Positions 34,789-41,891 of a DNA stretch of 49,211 nucleotides are shown here, piece by piece. The position numbers and the translations under genes are program-made. Within the stretch, counting starts at the first letter, position 1. Each line of letters begins with the position of its first letter. This DNA comes from a virus. Below the pieces are notes generated by a model. The model made no database searches. It had not been told where the DNA came from and saw nothing but the letters and a program-made list of their open reading frames with translations. The DNA is taken from the IMG/VR virus record IMGVR_UViG_3300041955_001195, positions 1 through 49,211 of that record; one strand, given 5' to 3'.

Positions 34789-36426
34789 ATGAGTGCATTA
34801 CTTCAATCAGGCAAGGTTGGCAATACCTCAATCAATCAGATGAAACTTATCCGCGAAGAAGTTATTCGCAGATGGGATGGCTTGGGATTATTGGACGGTC
34901 TTGACGGACACCAAAAAGAAACTGTTGCACAGTTATTCGAAAATCAGGCTTCGTACTTGATTAACGAAGCTACCGCGTTAGGTAGTGAAGGATCCTTCGA
35001 AACAGTCGTTTTCCCAATCGTTCGTAGGGTTTTCTCAAAATTGTTAGCCAACGAAATTGTCAGCGTTCAAGCGCTGAACCTTCCAATTGGTAAGTTATTC
35101 TACTTCATTCCACGTATTACCGACACTTACTTCGATGTAAACCAAGCTGGTATCCTGGGACGTAGTGGTATGACCTACGATCAGAAGAACCTGTACGACG
35201 CCTTCTACGGCGACGACGGTATGTATGATAAATCCAAGGGTAAAGTCCTTGGGCTGGTAGCTGGTAGTGGCGACACAACCACGTTGTATCAGTACGCTGT
35301 TCCAATCACAAGCTACAGCGGTGGCACAAACCCATCATACCTCTATCCAGATGGTTACAAACCTATCTCTGGTAACCCGACGACAATCGGTACAGGAACT
35401 ACAGGCATCATAAAGGTTACTTTTGACCCGACAAAGTTCAACGTAACCAACTTTGAACACCAAGAAGAATTTTTGAGTGGTCTTGCTGTTACCTACGGTA
35501 CTGGCAATACTGCCCTTGACTTCCACCTTCCTGTTCAAAGATATGGCAATGCCATTATGAGCGCGGCAGGCGTTATCTACCTCGAAATTGTTAACAGCGA
35601 TGGAAATGCTGTGGTTGATATCCACAACATCAACGTAACTGCTAAAAATTACGAAGATCTTGAATTGCAAAGCGAAATGGGTGAAGTTTCGTTTGAGCTC
35701 ACATCAGTGACCGTTTCAGTTATCGAAAGAAAACTGCGTGCACAATGGAGCCCAGAACTTGCCCAGGACGTTTCAGCGTTCCATAACATTGACGCAGAAG
35801 CCGAACTGACCGCATTACTGTCAGAACAGGTTGCTGCCGAAATTGACAGGGAAATTCTCCGCGACCTTCGTAGAGGTGCCGCTTGGAGATTGAACTGGGA
35901 TTACAAAGGTATGACTTCTCGTTACGTTAACGTATCAGAAGGTTTCTATACCCAAAAAGACTGGAACCAGACTTTGATGACAGCCATCAACCAGGTTTCT
36001 GCTCAAATCCATAAGGCTACATTACGTGGTGGCGCTAACTGGGTTGTTTGTTCAGCCGAAATTTCCGCTATATTCGATGACCTTGAATATTTCCACGTAT
36101 CAAACGCCGCTCCTGAACAGGATAAATATAATATGGGAATAGAACGCGTTGGTACCCTGCAAGGCAGGTATCAGGTTTATCGCGACCCTTACTTCCCAGC
36201 CGATATGATCCTTATAGGACATAAGGGAACATCCATCCTCGACACAGGTTACATCTACGCACCGTACGTGCCAATGCAGCTTACGCCGACTATGTACAAC
36301 CCGTTCACATTTGCACCTGTCAAGGGTATAATGACAAGGTACGCGAAAAAATTGGTCAACAACAGGTACTATGGCACAATTCGTATTAAAAACGTTGTTA
36401 CCTTTGGTATCGAAGGACTTCGTTAA
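34789..36426 (+). CDS. gp23: Major capsid protein (T4 gp23-like)
   Basis: 545 aa (T4 gp23 is 521). Family features: ETVVFPIVRRVFSKLLANEI followed by VSVQALNLPIGKLFYFIPRI near residue 65-105, an insertion-type region at about 170-215, VIERKLRAQWSPELAQDVSA followed by FHNIDAEAELTALLSEQVAA, VCSAEISAIF, YRDPYFPADMILIGHKG, and the C-terminal GYIYAPYVPMQLTPTMYNPF and GIMTRYAKKLVNNRYYG. The N-terminus contains LIREE, a likely protease cut. It has a 23-base spacing from scaffold and ends before a strong terminator. Codons look optimised by eye (many C-ending), consistent with high expression. Confidence 0.95.
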   Translation: MSALLQSGKVGNTSINQMKLIREEVIRRWDGLGLLDGLDGHQKETVAQLFENQASYLINEATALGSEGSFETVVFPIVRRVFSKLLANEIVSVQALNLPIGKLFYFIPRITDTYFDVNQAGILGRSGMTYDQKNLYDAFYGDDGMYDKSKGKVLGLVAGSGDTTTLYQYAVPITSYSGGTNPSYLYPDGYKPISGNPTTIGTGTTGIIKVTFDPTKFNVTNFEHQEEFLSGLAVTYGTGNTALDFHLPVQRYGNAIMSAAGVIYLEIVNSDGNAVVDIHNINVTAKNYEDLELQSEMGEVSFELTSVTVSVIERKLRAQWSPELAQDVSAFHNIDAEAELTALLSEQVAAEIDREILRDLRRGAAWRLNWDYKGMTSRYVNVSEGFYTQKDWNQTLMTAINQVSAQIHKATLRGGANWVVCSAEISAIFDDLEYFHVSNAAPEQDKYNMGIERVGTLQGRYQVYRDPYFPADMILIGHKGTSILDTGYIYAPYVPMQLTPTMYNPFTFAPVKGIMTRYAKKLVNNRYYGTIRIKNVVTFGIEGLR

Positions 36427-36446
36427 TCCTATCCTACGGGAATACA

Positions 36447-36478
36447 AAAAGAGCGCCATAAGCGCTCTTTTTTTTTTG
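36447..36478 (+). terminator. Strong intrinsic terminator after the capsid gene
   Basis: 10-bp stem AAAAGAGCGC (36447-36456) and GCGCTCTTTT (36462-36471), 5-base loop, then a T run to 36478. It ends the head operon. Confidence 0.92.
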
Positions 36479-36506
36479 TAATAATATAATTTTTGGAACT
36501 AAAAAC

Positions 36507-36537
36507 TTGACTTTTCGAATATTTATTCGTATATTTG
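36507..36537 (+). promoter_or_regulatory. Bacteroidetes-type promoter for HNH endonuclease
   Basis: TTG at 36507-36509, exact 20-base spacer, TATATTTG at 36530-36537; start codon at 36553. The TTG within the -7 element is not a start codon. Confidence 0.85.
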
Positions 36538-36552
36538 CATAAAAATTATATT

Positions 36553-37344
36553 ATGAAAAAAACAGCTTTTAGTGAAGATGAAATAAAAACAATCATTCGC
36601 TTATATACCGATGATAAATTTGGTATGGCTAAAATTGGTAAATTGTACGACGTTAGTAAGTCAGCTATTCGTACTTTATTGCACGAACAAGGTATTCAAT
36701 TGGACACTCCAGGTCAAAGATTTCGCGGCGGTAAATCAGCCGCCGATAAACGATATGCGGAAAAACATAAGAATGAAATCGCTGAATACAACGCTAAATG
36801 GCAAAAAGAAAATCGTGACGCATTACGGGCGTACCATACTGAATGGCGGAATCAAAATAGACCTCACGTACGCAAATACGCCAGAGATAAATTTACCGAA
36901 AATTATCGAAACAATCCTATATTTAGATTAACTCATAATATGCGTTTTGCTGTATGGGCTGCGCTAAAAGAACGCGGCGGCAATAAACGGGGTTATCGTA
37001 CCTTCCAGATACTTCCGTACACTGTGGAGCAGCTTAAAGCGCATTTGGAGCCATTATTCCAGGCGGGTATGACGTGGGATAATTACGGCGAGTGGCACGT
37101 TGACCACAAAAAGCCGATATCGAGTTTTAATTTCAGTTCACACAAAGACCCCGATTTCCAGCAATGCTGGGCGTTGGATAATTTGCAGCCGCTGTGGGGT
37201 GAAGAAAATTGGTCTAAAGGCTCTAAAATTACAGAATTAGCGCAAGAAATGTTTGCTGGTACACAGCCAATGGCTGGAAAAGAGTTACAAATATTAAATC
37301 AAACTGCATCACGGTTAATTTCGGACAAACCAACCCGATTGTAA
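36553..37344 (+). CDS. Free-standing HNH homing endonuclease with N-terminal HTH
   Basis: 263 aa from ATG at 36553 (MKKTAFSEDEIKTIIRLYTD). Residues 6-45 form a resolvase-like helix-turn-helix (FGMAKIGKLYDVSKSAIRTL). Residues about 70-130 are basic. The HNH nuclease core is GEWHVDHKKPISSF, then QQCWALDNLQPLWGEENWSK, with the conserved D-H and N-L-Q-P-L-W patterns. It is inserted between the capsid terminator and the reverse-strand gene block with its own promoter, the usual arrangement of a homing endonuclease near conserved virion genes. The last 46 bases overlap the end of the opposing gene. Confidence 0.85.
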   Translation: MKKTAFSEDEIKTIIRLYTDDKFGMAKIGKLYDVSKSAIRTLLHEQGIQLDTPGQRFRGGKSAADKRYAEKHKNEIAEYNAKWQKENRDALRAYHTEWRNQNRPHVRKYARDKFTENYRNNPIFRLTHNMRFAVWAALKERGGNKRGYRTFQILPYTVEQLKAHLEPLFQAGMTWDNYGEWHVDHKKPISSFNFSSHKDPDFQQCWALDNLQPLWGEENWSKGSKITELAQEMFAGTQPMAGKELQILNQTASRLISDKPTRL

Positions 37345-37583
37345 ATCATCCCAAATATTTGCCGCGGCACGTGAGTAATCTGGCAGTATATTTGTTCCGC
37401 GTTAAAAATTAGTTCATCCAATCGTTCGTCTGAAATATCGGGCAGATGTTCTTTCACGTGGGCTCTCACGTCGTGCATTTGTTGAAGCCAGTTTTCACCC
37501 ACGCCAAAATAATTGCGGCTAAACGCCATTGCTTCATTCAATAACGTAATCTGGATATGGCTCGATAAATCTGCGAATATCAT
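37299..37583 (-). CDS. Small helical protein of unknown function
   Basis: 94 aa, MIFADLSSHIQITLLNEAMA at the start, helical with conserved-looking aromatic and histidine residues (NWLQQMHDVRAHVKEHLPDI). No domain known. Its ATG overlaps the stop of the upstream zinc-finger gene (ATGA), so it is part of the reverse-strand operon, and its 3' end overlaps the endonuclease gene by 46 bases tail to tail. Confidence 0.6.
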   Translation of the reverse strand: MIFADLSSHIQITLLNEAMAFSRNYFGVGENWLQQMHDVRAHVKEHLPDISDERLDELIFNAEQIYCQITHVPRQIFGMIYNRVGLSEINRDAV

Positions 37584-37801
37584 TTTTGGGTATGGGATAA
37601 ATTTCGTACTTCGCGACGCAGGGCTGCAACTTCTTGGCGAAGCTTTGATGTTTCACCGCAACGGCAATATTTTTTGCGTGGGTTATTATCCCATCTATCT
37701 TGTCGCACAGGCAGTCCGCAATAATCACACGTCCATTCCAAATTATTTAGGTCGTAAGGATTGTGATTATGATTCTTTTTCAGTCGTAGTGATTTGCTCA
37801 T
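37580..37801 (-). CDS. Small zinc-finger-like protein with coiled-coil tail
   Basis: 73 aa. Four cysteines in the pattern C-x2-C (WTCDYCGLP) and C-x-C (KKYCRCGE) suggest a small zinc-binding fold, followed by a charged helix (SKLRQEVAALRREVRNL). The start region overlaps the preceding gene by 35 bases, and the stop overlaps the next start in ATGA. A nucleic-acid or protein adaptor role is possible. Function unknown. Confidence 0.6.
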   Translation of the reverse strand: MSKSLRLKKNHNHNPYDLNNLEWTCDYCGLPVRQDRWDNNPRKKYCRCGETSKLRQEVAALRREVRNLSHTQK

Positions 37802-38222
37802 ATAAAATGTTTTCTAAATATTCACCTTTATTTAAAACAATTTGTTCACAGTACTTTTGTTCTTGTAGTTCGGTAATCCATTGACGCCAGGGCTTATTAA
37901 TCATTTTTATGAACTCAATCGGGCTACCTCTATCCAGAAATCTTTGACGATATTCTTTTTTTAACCCAAGATTAGGATAAACCAATTTTACGTTTATTCC
38001 CTGTGCGTATAATGTTTTTAGCACCACTGGGTCTGTACTGATAAAAATATAATCTACTCTTCCTATTTGTGATTTTATTTCTTTAATGTAGTTATCAGGA
38101 AAATCACCTGTTCGATATTTCCAACATTCAAATTCAATGCATTTTAAACCAAGTTGGTCGCATAAATAAGTTTTGCCCGTGCCACAAAATGCCGCGTATA
38201 TTTCTGTATTATATGCCGCCAT
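37767..38222 (-). CDS. P-loop NTPase / kinase-like protein
   Basis: 151 aa. Walker A-like AFCGTGKTYL (residues 11-20) near the N-terminus, an acidic segment CIEFECWKYR, the strand VDYIFISTDP and NVKLVYPNLGLKKEYRQRFL with a C-terminal helical part (KPWRQWITELQEQ). This order (short N-terminal P-loop, then FPDNYI, then a VYP segment and a Trp-containing helix) resembles a family of small phage and plasmid P-loop proteins with unknown substrate. A nucleotide kinase role is possible. It is in the reverse-strand operon of small, probably early genes. Confidence 0.7.
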   Translation of the reverse strand: MAAYNTEIYAAFCGTGKTYLCDQLGLKCIEFECWKYRTGDFPDNYIKEIKSQIGRVDYIFISTDPVVLKTLYAQGINVKLVYPNLGLKKEYRQRFLDRGSPIEFIKMINKPWRQWITELQEQKYCEQIVLNKGEYLENILYEQITTTEKES

Positions 38223-38233
38223 TTTATATTCAC

Positions 38234-38575
38234 TTATGAATTATTTATAGGTGTTATTGTTGTACGTATTAAATATTTGTTCCATATTTCTTTCGCGGTG
38301 TAGTCTTTGCGTTCAAAACGCCCCAGTGCTTTCAAAAATCCATCATTAAAATTCCATTCAATTGTCCAAACATCACCGTTTAGCCGATAAAAGCGCCAAT
38401 ACGATTCTGGACGCTTCCAGTCTATATTAAACGGAGCATAAAATCCGTTGCTTTTATGGTGGTCGATAAATCCGCTTTTGCACGGAAATCTTACGAACTC
38501 ATATCCAGCTTCGTATAATAATTTCGCCTGCGGTGCAAAAAGACAGTTGTTTTCTTTTAACTTTAAAAATTCCAT
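38234..38575 (-). CDS. Unknown small protein
   Basis: 113 aa, MEFLKLKENNCLFAPQAKLL at the start and rich in aromatic residues (SYWRFYRLNGDVWTIEWNFN). No domain recognised. It follows the paralogue pair by one base and precedes the P-loop gene by 11 bases, so it belongs to the same operon. Confidence 0.6.
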   Translation of the reverse strand: MEFLKLKENNCLFAPQAKLLYEAGYEFVRFPCKSGFIDHHKSNGFYAPFNIDWKRPESYWRFYRLNGDVWTIEWNFNDGFLKALGRFERKDYTAKEIWNKYLIRTTITPINNS

Positions 38576-38576
38576 A

Positions 38577-39095
38577 CTATGCTGATTCTAAACTAAATAT
38601 TGCTACTTTTCTATCGTCATCTGTGTGTGGTATGCCATACATATCGCTAATTTTATCAAATTTAATGGGGAAAGTGAATCCATAACGTTTATTAAATTCA
38701 TCACCAAGATCATAAAATTCACTGATTGGAAATGAAGTAAACATATAAAGAGGTTGTGAGTCAAATAAAGGTCTGAATGACGCATTGGCTTGAGCTGTGC
38801 GGTTTTCAAGTGATGAAATTTCTTCATCTGATAGCCCAATCATTATAATATACATAATAGCCAGAGCTGATGTGCGTTCATCATCTTCCAACATTTCAGG
38901 ACTATATTGATTAAAGTCCGCGATGTAATAATAAGTGCTGCCTTTGAACGCAAAAAAGGGGTGGAAATAATGTTTGTATGTCGGTCTGAATTTAAACATA
39001 GAGCCATTGATATAGCAAAATTCCATTGCTTTACTGTAAGATAAAATATTGTAATGGTCTGCCAGCATTTCTATGGCTTTACGAAGTGGCGTCAT
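38577..39095 (-). CDS. Unknown protein, paralogue of the upstream gene
   Basis: 172 aa. It aligns along its length with the gene at 39095-39601: HYNILSYSKAMEFCYIN here against DYNLLPYATAQAFCYIN there; YKHYFHPFFAFKGSTYYYI against YKKYFAPFKKWKNNTFYYI; SALAIMYIIMIGLSDEE against NSLAIIHIIVAGLSEVQ. No known domain. The start codon overlaps the stop of its paralogue, as expected for a tandem duplication that has diverged. Confidence 0.65.
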   Translation of the reverse strand: MTPLRKAIEMLADHYNILSYSKAMEFCYINGSMFKFRPTYKHYFHPFFAFKGSTYYYIADFNQYSPEMLEDDERTSALAIMYIIMIGLSDEEISSLENRTAQANASFRPLFDSQPLYMFTSFPISEFYDLGDEFNKRYGFTFPIKFDKISDMYGIPHTDDDRKVAIFSLESA

Positions 39096-39601
39096 TATAT
39101 GATTTTTAAAGTGAAAATTACAATATTATTAAAATGCCCATCAACGGAAACGCCATACGGTTCAAAAAGTTTTGGTGTAAGTGTCAGCGGAAAATTATTA
39201 TTGGACACTATTATTTCGCCAGTTTCCACGATTGCGTAATTATAATCTAATTTCAACGGCATTATATCAGAAATATCCAGTCCTACAATTTGGTCACATT
39301 GGACTTCGCTCAATCCAGCAACGATAATGTGAATGATTGCCAATGAATTAGTACCGCCAAATCCTGCTTCTCTCATTACTGAAATACTCATATACCGTTG
39401 CATTTCGCTTCCCAAATCACCGATATAATAAAACGTGTTATTCTTCCATTTTTTGAACGGCGCGAAATATTTTTTATACATTGGTAAATAGGCGGGAAGA
39501 AATGAATTAAGATTGATATAACAAAAAGCCTGTGCCGTAGCGTACGGCAGCAGGTTATAATCTTTCAATAATTCTACTTTATCTTTTATATCAACATTCA
39601 T
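39095..39601 (-). CDS. Unknown protein, paralogue of the downstream gene
   Basis: 168 aa, MNVDIKDKVELLKDYNLLPY at the start. It shares the FCYIN, YKKYF-x-PF, YYIGD and SLAI-x-x-I-x-x-GLS blocks with the next gene. A mixed alpha/beta fold with an SH3-like or beta-rich C-terminus is likely from the strand pattern, but no family is recognised. The start overlaps the end of the 79-aa gene upstream by 11 bases. Confidence 0.65.
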   Translation of the reverse strand: MNVDIKDKVELLKDYNLLPYATAQAFCYINLNSFLPAYLPMYKKYFAPFKKWKNNTFYYIGDLGSEMQRYMSISVMREAGFGGTNSLAIIHIIVAGLSEVQCDQIVGLDISDIMPLKLDYNYAIVETGEIIVSNNNFPLTLTPKLFEPYGVSVDGHFNNIVIFTLKII

Positions 39602-39830
39602 CTTCTGGTTCCAAATACTTGTCCATAACGTACGGTAAATCTTTGTTTATATCCGCGTATTCGTCCATTACACGAAAATTGTAGCCAAAGTAAGGCAATT
39701 TAGTATTATCGCCAAATTCTAAATCGGTTAAAATATTTTCAAGCTCATTATTAGTCGCGTTTAGCAAACGCGACATTACTGCTTCAATTGCCTGATTGCG
39801 GGTTAGCTGTATTGTTGATTTCCACCCCAT
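39591..39830 (-). CDS. Unknown small protein
   Basis: 79 aa, MGWKSTIQLTRNQAIEAVMS at the start, with NNELENILTDLEFGDNTKLP and YFGYNF. The layout (MGWK, helix with Arg/Ala-I, ELE-x-IL-x-x-L, GYN-F) is familiar from small proteins of other tailed phages, with no known function. Overlaps both neighbours. Confidence 0.6.
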   Translation of the reverse strand: MGWKSTIQLTRNQAIEAVMSRLLNATNNELENILTDLEFGDNTKLPYFGYNFRVMDEYADINKDLPYVMDKYLEPEDEC

Positions 39831-39999
39831 TATCTGTTTTTTCTAATTTTATTATTTTGCAATATTCTTCCCACGTTGGATACGAGTCTATTGGGTGATC
39901 TGCCATCAGAATAAGGCTTGCCACGTAGCAGCCACGGTTCATACCCGCGAAAAATGCATTATGAACATCGTCATAGGTTAATGGTTTTTTTTCGTTCAT
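39784..39999 (-). CDS. Unknown small protein
   Basis: 71 aa from ATG at 39999 (MNEKKPLTYDDVHNAFFAGM). A longer in-frame version reaching 40071 would begin inside the dNMP kinase gene, so the shorter start is chosen. It has a helical N-terminus and a conserved-looking PTWEEYCKIIKLEK segment. No domain known. Its last 47 bases overlap the start of the next gene. Confidence 0.55.
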   Translation of the reverse strand: MNEKKPLTYDDVHNAFFAGMNRGCYVASLILMADHPIDSYPTWEEYCKIIKLEKTDNGVEINNTANPQSGN

Positions 40000-40000
40000 A

Positions 40001-40624
40001 TTATATAAATAAATGGTTAAACACTTCATCCACCGTTTTATGTAAATCGTCAATGGTGCCCCTGTTGTCAATCAAGTAATCATACGGTATGGCGTCCATT
40101 TCAACTTCTGATGCGTGCATATCATTGTATACCTGATTGGGTCTGGTTACTTTGATAACGGTACCGCCAAGCGATTTGATAAGATCGGCTTCAAATGGAA
40201 ATCTGACGTCGGTAATGACAACTTGCATTTCAGGGTTTGCCGCTAATTGTTCTTCATACCACAAGGCGAAGCGATAAGCCCAGAACGTGCGTCCAATATC
40301 GGCTAATTCTGCTACGTGCTTTGGAAGTTCATACTGAAACAGTTCTGTGCCAAATATCTGAAAAATTTTACGCGGCGTAACGCCCCAGCGAGGGTCAACC
40401 ACTTCTTTCTGATTACCCCAGCATTGTTCTTTGGTGAAACCAAATGCGGCAATGCACGCATCTTTTATCGGGTCAGCAAACGCGTAACGGGTAAATCCGT
40501 ATTCGTCAATTAAGTGCTGTGCAATTGTGTCCTTCCCAGATTGCTTTTTTCCAATTACGCCAATGAGTCTGCCTGGCAATTGTGACGGGTCAACGACCTG
40601 TTGTTTAAGTTCTACGTTCTCCAT
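40001..40624 (-). CDS. Deoxynucleoside monophosphate kinase (T4 gp1-like)
   Basis: 207 aa. P-loop IGVIGKKQSGKDTIAQHL (about 21-38) with the GKKQSGKDT form typical of phage dNMP kinases, FTRYAFADPIKDACIAAFG, TPRKIFQIFGTELF, VVITDVRFPFEADLI (Walker B-like) and a C-terminal DYLIDNRGTIDDL. This enzyme phosphorylates dNMPs for phage DNA synthesis. It heads the reverse-strand operon with a consensus host-type promoter and is expected to be made early. Complete and without anomalies. Confidence 0.9.
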   Translation of the reverse strand: MENVELKQQVVDPSQLPGRLIGVIGKKQSGKDTIAQHLIDEYGFTRYAFADPIKDACIAAFGFTKEQCWGNQKEVVDPRWGVTPRKIFQIFGTELFQYELPKHVAELADIGRTFWAYRFALWYEEQLAANPEMQVVITDVRFPFEADLIKSLGGTVIKVTRPNQVYNDMHASEVEMDAIPYDYLIDNRGTIDDLHKTVDEVFNHLFI

Positions 40625-40640
40625 AGATTAGATTTTGCTG

Positions 40641-40671
40641 CAAATATAGACAACAAAAATTAAAAAACCAA
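40641..40671 (-). promoter_or_regulatory. Bacteroidetes-type promoter for the dNMP kinase operon
   Basis: Reverse strand TTG (40671-40669), exact 20-base spacer, TATATTTG (40648-40641); start codon 16 bases further on at 40624. Back to back with the promoter at 40679. Confidence 0.85.
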
Positions 40672-40678
40672 ATTTTAG

Positions 40679-40709
40679 TTGTCTTTTTCAAATATTTTTA
40701 GTACATTTA
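40679..40709 (+). promoter_or_regulatory. Bacteroidetes-type promoter, divergent partner
   Basis: TTG at 40679-40681, exact 20-base spacer, TACATTTA at 40702-40709; ATG at 40725. Its -33 element lies 7 bases from that of the dNMP kinase promoter, so the two may compete for polymerase. Confidence 0.75.
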
Positions 40710-40724
40710 AGGAAATTAATTATT

Positions 40725-41270
40725 ATGGGATTTGATTTATACGATAAAAACGGTAATATAATAACACAACATAATTTACAAGATAAAGGCTCTTGGTGCA
40801 TTCACGGGTTAAGTAAAGAAGAATCGTTTATCGAAAAATTCGGGCAGCATTTCGGAGTTTTAAAAAATCCAGCTAAATTAGTTGACAAATTCGCGCCAGA
40901 TTTATTTGACTGGCGTGATAACCGTTTAGCGGATTTGAAAACACAAAATACGCCATTTTTTACTTCTGGTAGGTATAATGTTGACCCACAACTTGCTGTG
41001 ACTTTTAATTTGAAAGACGTTAAAAGATACAGAAGTTTATATCCTGAAATAGACATTTATTTTTGGTTGGACTGGATTGCTGTAAGATGGGGGGATATTG
41101 AAGTTCAACCAATGGAAGCTGTATATTTTATCCCATTTCATATATTATTAAATGTTGTACAAACAGCCCCCATACATAGTTATTTACAACGAAAAACGGA
41201 CACAATGGGGAATGCTAAAGATAGCTACGTTTTAGACTTAAATGATTGTAGATTCACTCGAATTTTTTAA
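40725..41270 (+). CDS. Unknown protein, possible PD-(D/E)xK nuclease fold
   Basis: 181 aa. A KEESFIEKFG segment (Glu in helix) is followed by APDLFDWRDNRLADLKTQNT, in which ADLK resembles the D-x-K core of PD-(D/E)xK nucleases, then TFNLKDVKRYRSLYPEIDIY and FWLDWIAVRWGDIEV. Order and spacing suit a restriction-endonuclease-like fold, but this is by eye. It stands alone on the plus strand with its own host-type promoter, so it is probably early. It could degrade DNA, act against defence, or be a recombination enzyme. Its last 33 bases overlap the opposing gene. Confidence 0.65.
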   Translation: MGFDLYDKNGNIITQHNLQDKGSWCIHGLSKEESFIEKFGQHFGVLKNPAKLVDKFAPDLFDWRDNRLADLKTQNTPFFTSGRYNVDPQLAVTFNLKDVKRYRSLYPEIDIYFWLDWIAVRWGDIEVQPMEAVYFIPFHILLNVVQTAPIHSYLQRKTDTMGNAKDSYVLDLNDCRFTRIF

Positions 41271-41891
41271 CTGTTCTTCAATTAAGTCCAGCAACTGTGC
41301 CTTGGAAATAATTTTCATATCAGGCGCTTCGGTTACGTTGATAAATTCCTGAAAGGCTTTCATTAAGTCTTTGGCATCGACTTTTTCTTTGGTGAGCCCG
41401 TTGATTTGATGGAATTTTGCCTGATTATCAGGATTAACGCCATTAAAATTAAAAATAATATCATATTTCAAATGGTTATTTTTATCGTTCATATCGAAGT
41501 ATGATTTAACCGTTACTTCTTTATATGTCGCAGCAAACATTTTAACTTCATCTTTAAAATTCTTTTTCAACCATTTAGATCGATTGCTTAATGTGAGTTT
41601 TTCCAGATACACATAGCCAGCTTGAAATTCTTCTACCAATTTATGAATGTTATTTAATTTAATACTGAATACATTTGTATATGTTTTGTTATACAATAAA
41701 TTTTTGAAGGTGGGCACATCAGATACTTTTTTCGGAATTTTTTTCACTTCACTTTCTTTGGCAATAGCAAGTTCAATATGCTGAATAAGGTCGCCGTAGA
41801 AATTAAGCAGCTTCCCAGCAGTTTCGGTCTTAACTATCTGACGGTTAAAACGCGTGTAATCAAATTTAGGCGGGTCTATTAAGACTTTCAT
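41238..41891 (-). CDS. Unknown protein at the end of the baseplate-type operon
   Basis: 217 aa, MKVLIDPPKFDYTRFNRQIV at the start. Charged, mostly helical, with strands near VKSYFDMNDKNNHLKYDIIF. No domain recognised. The ATG overlaps the stop of the upstream gene (ATGA-type, 4 bases) and the end overlaps the plus-strand gene by 33 bases. Confidence 0.65.
   Translation of the reverse strand: MKVLIDPPKFDYTRFNRQIVKTETAGKLLNFYGDLIQHIELAIAKESEVKKIPKKVSDVPTFKNLLYNKTYTNVFSIKLNNIHKLVEEFQAGYVYLEKLTLSNRSKWLKKNFKDEVKMFAATYKEVTVKSYFDMNDKNNHLKYDIIFNFNGVNPDNQAKFHQINGLTKEKVDAKDLMKAFQEFINVTEAPDMKIISKAQLLDLIEEQLKNSSESTII

Noticed and set aside
36427-36552. tRNA or small RNA gene after the capsid gene
   Set aside because: The only structure is a short terminator hairpin followed by a promoter; no cloverleaf seen here or elsewhere.
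38242-38249. TATTTATA at 38242 as another late promoter
   Set aside because: In the direction of the nearby reverse-strand genes it reads TATAAATA, and no plus-strand gene follows. Could be chance in AT-rich DNA.
40004-40011. TATTTATA on the reverse strand before the 71-aa gene
   Set aside because: It is inside the last codons of the dNMP kinase gene and only 4 bases from the start codon, too close for a promoter.
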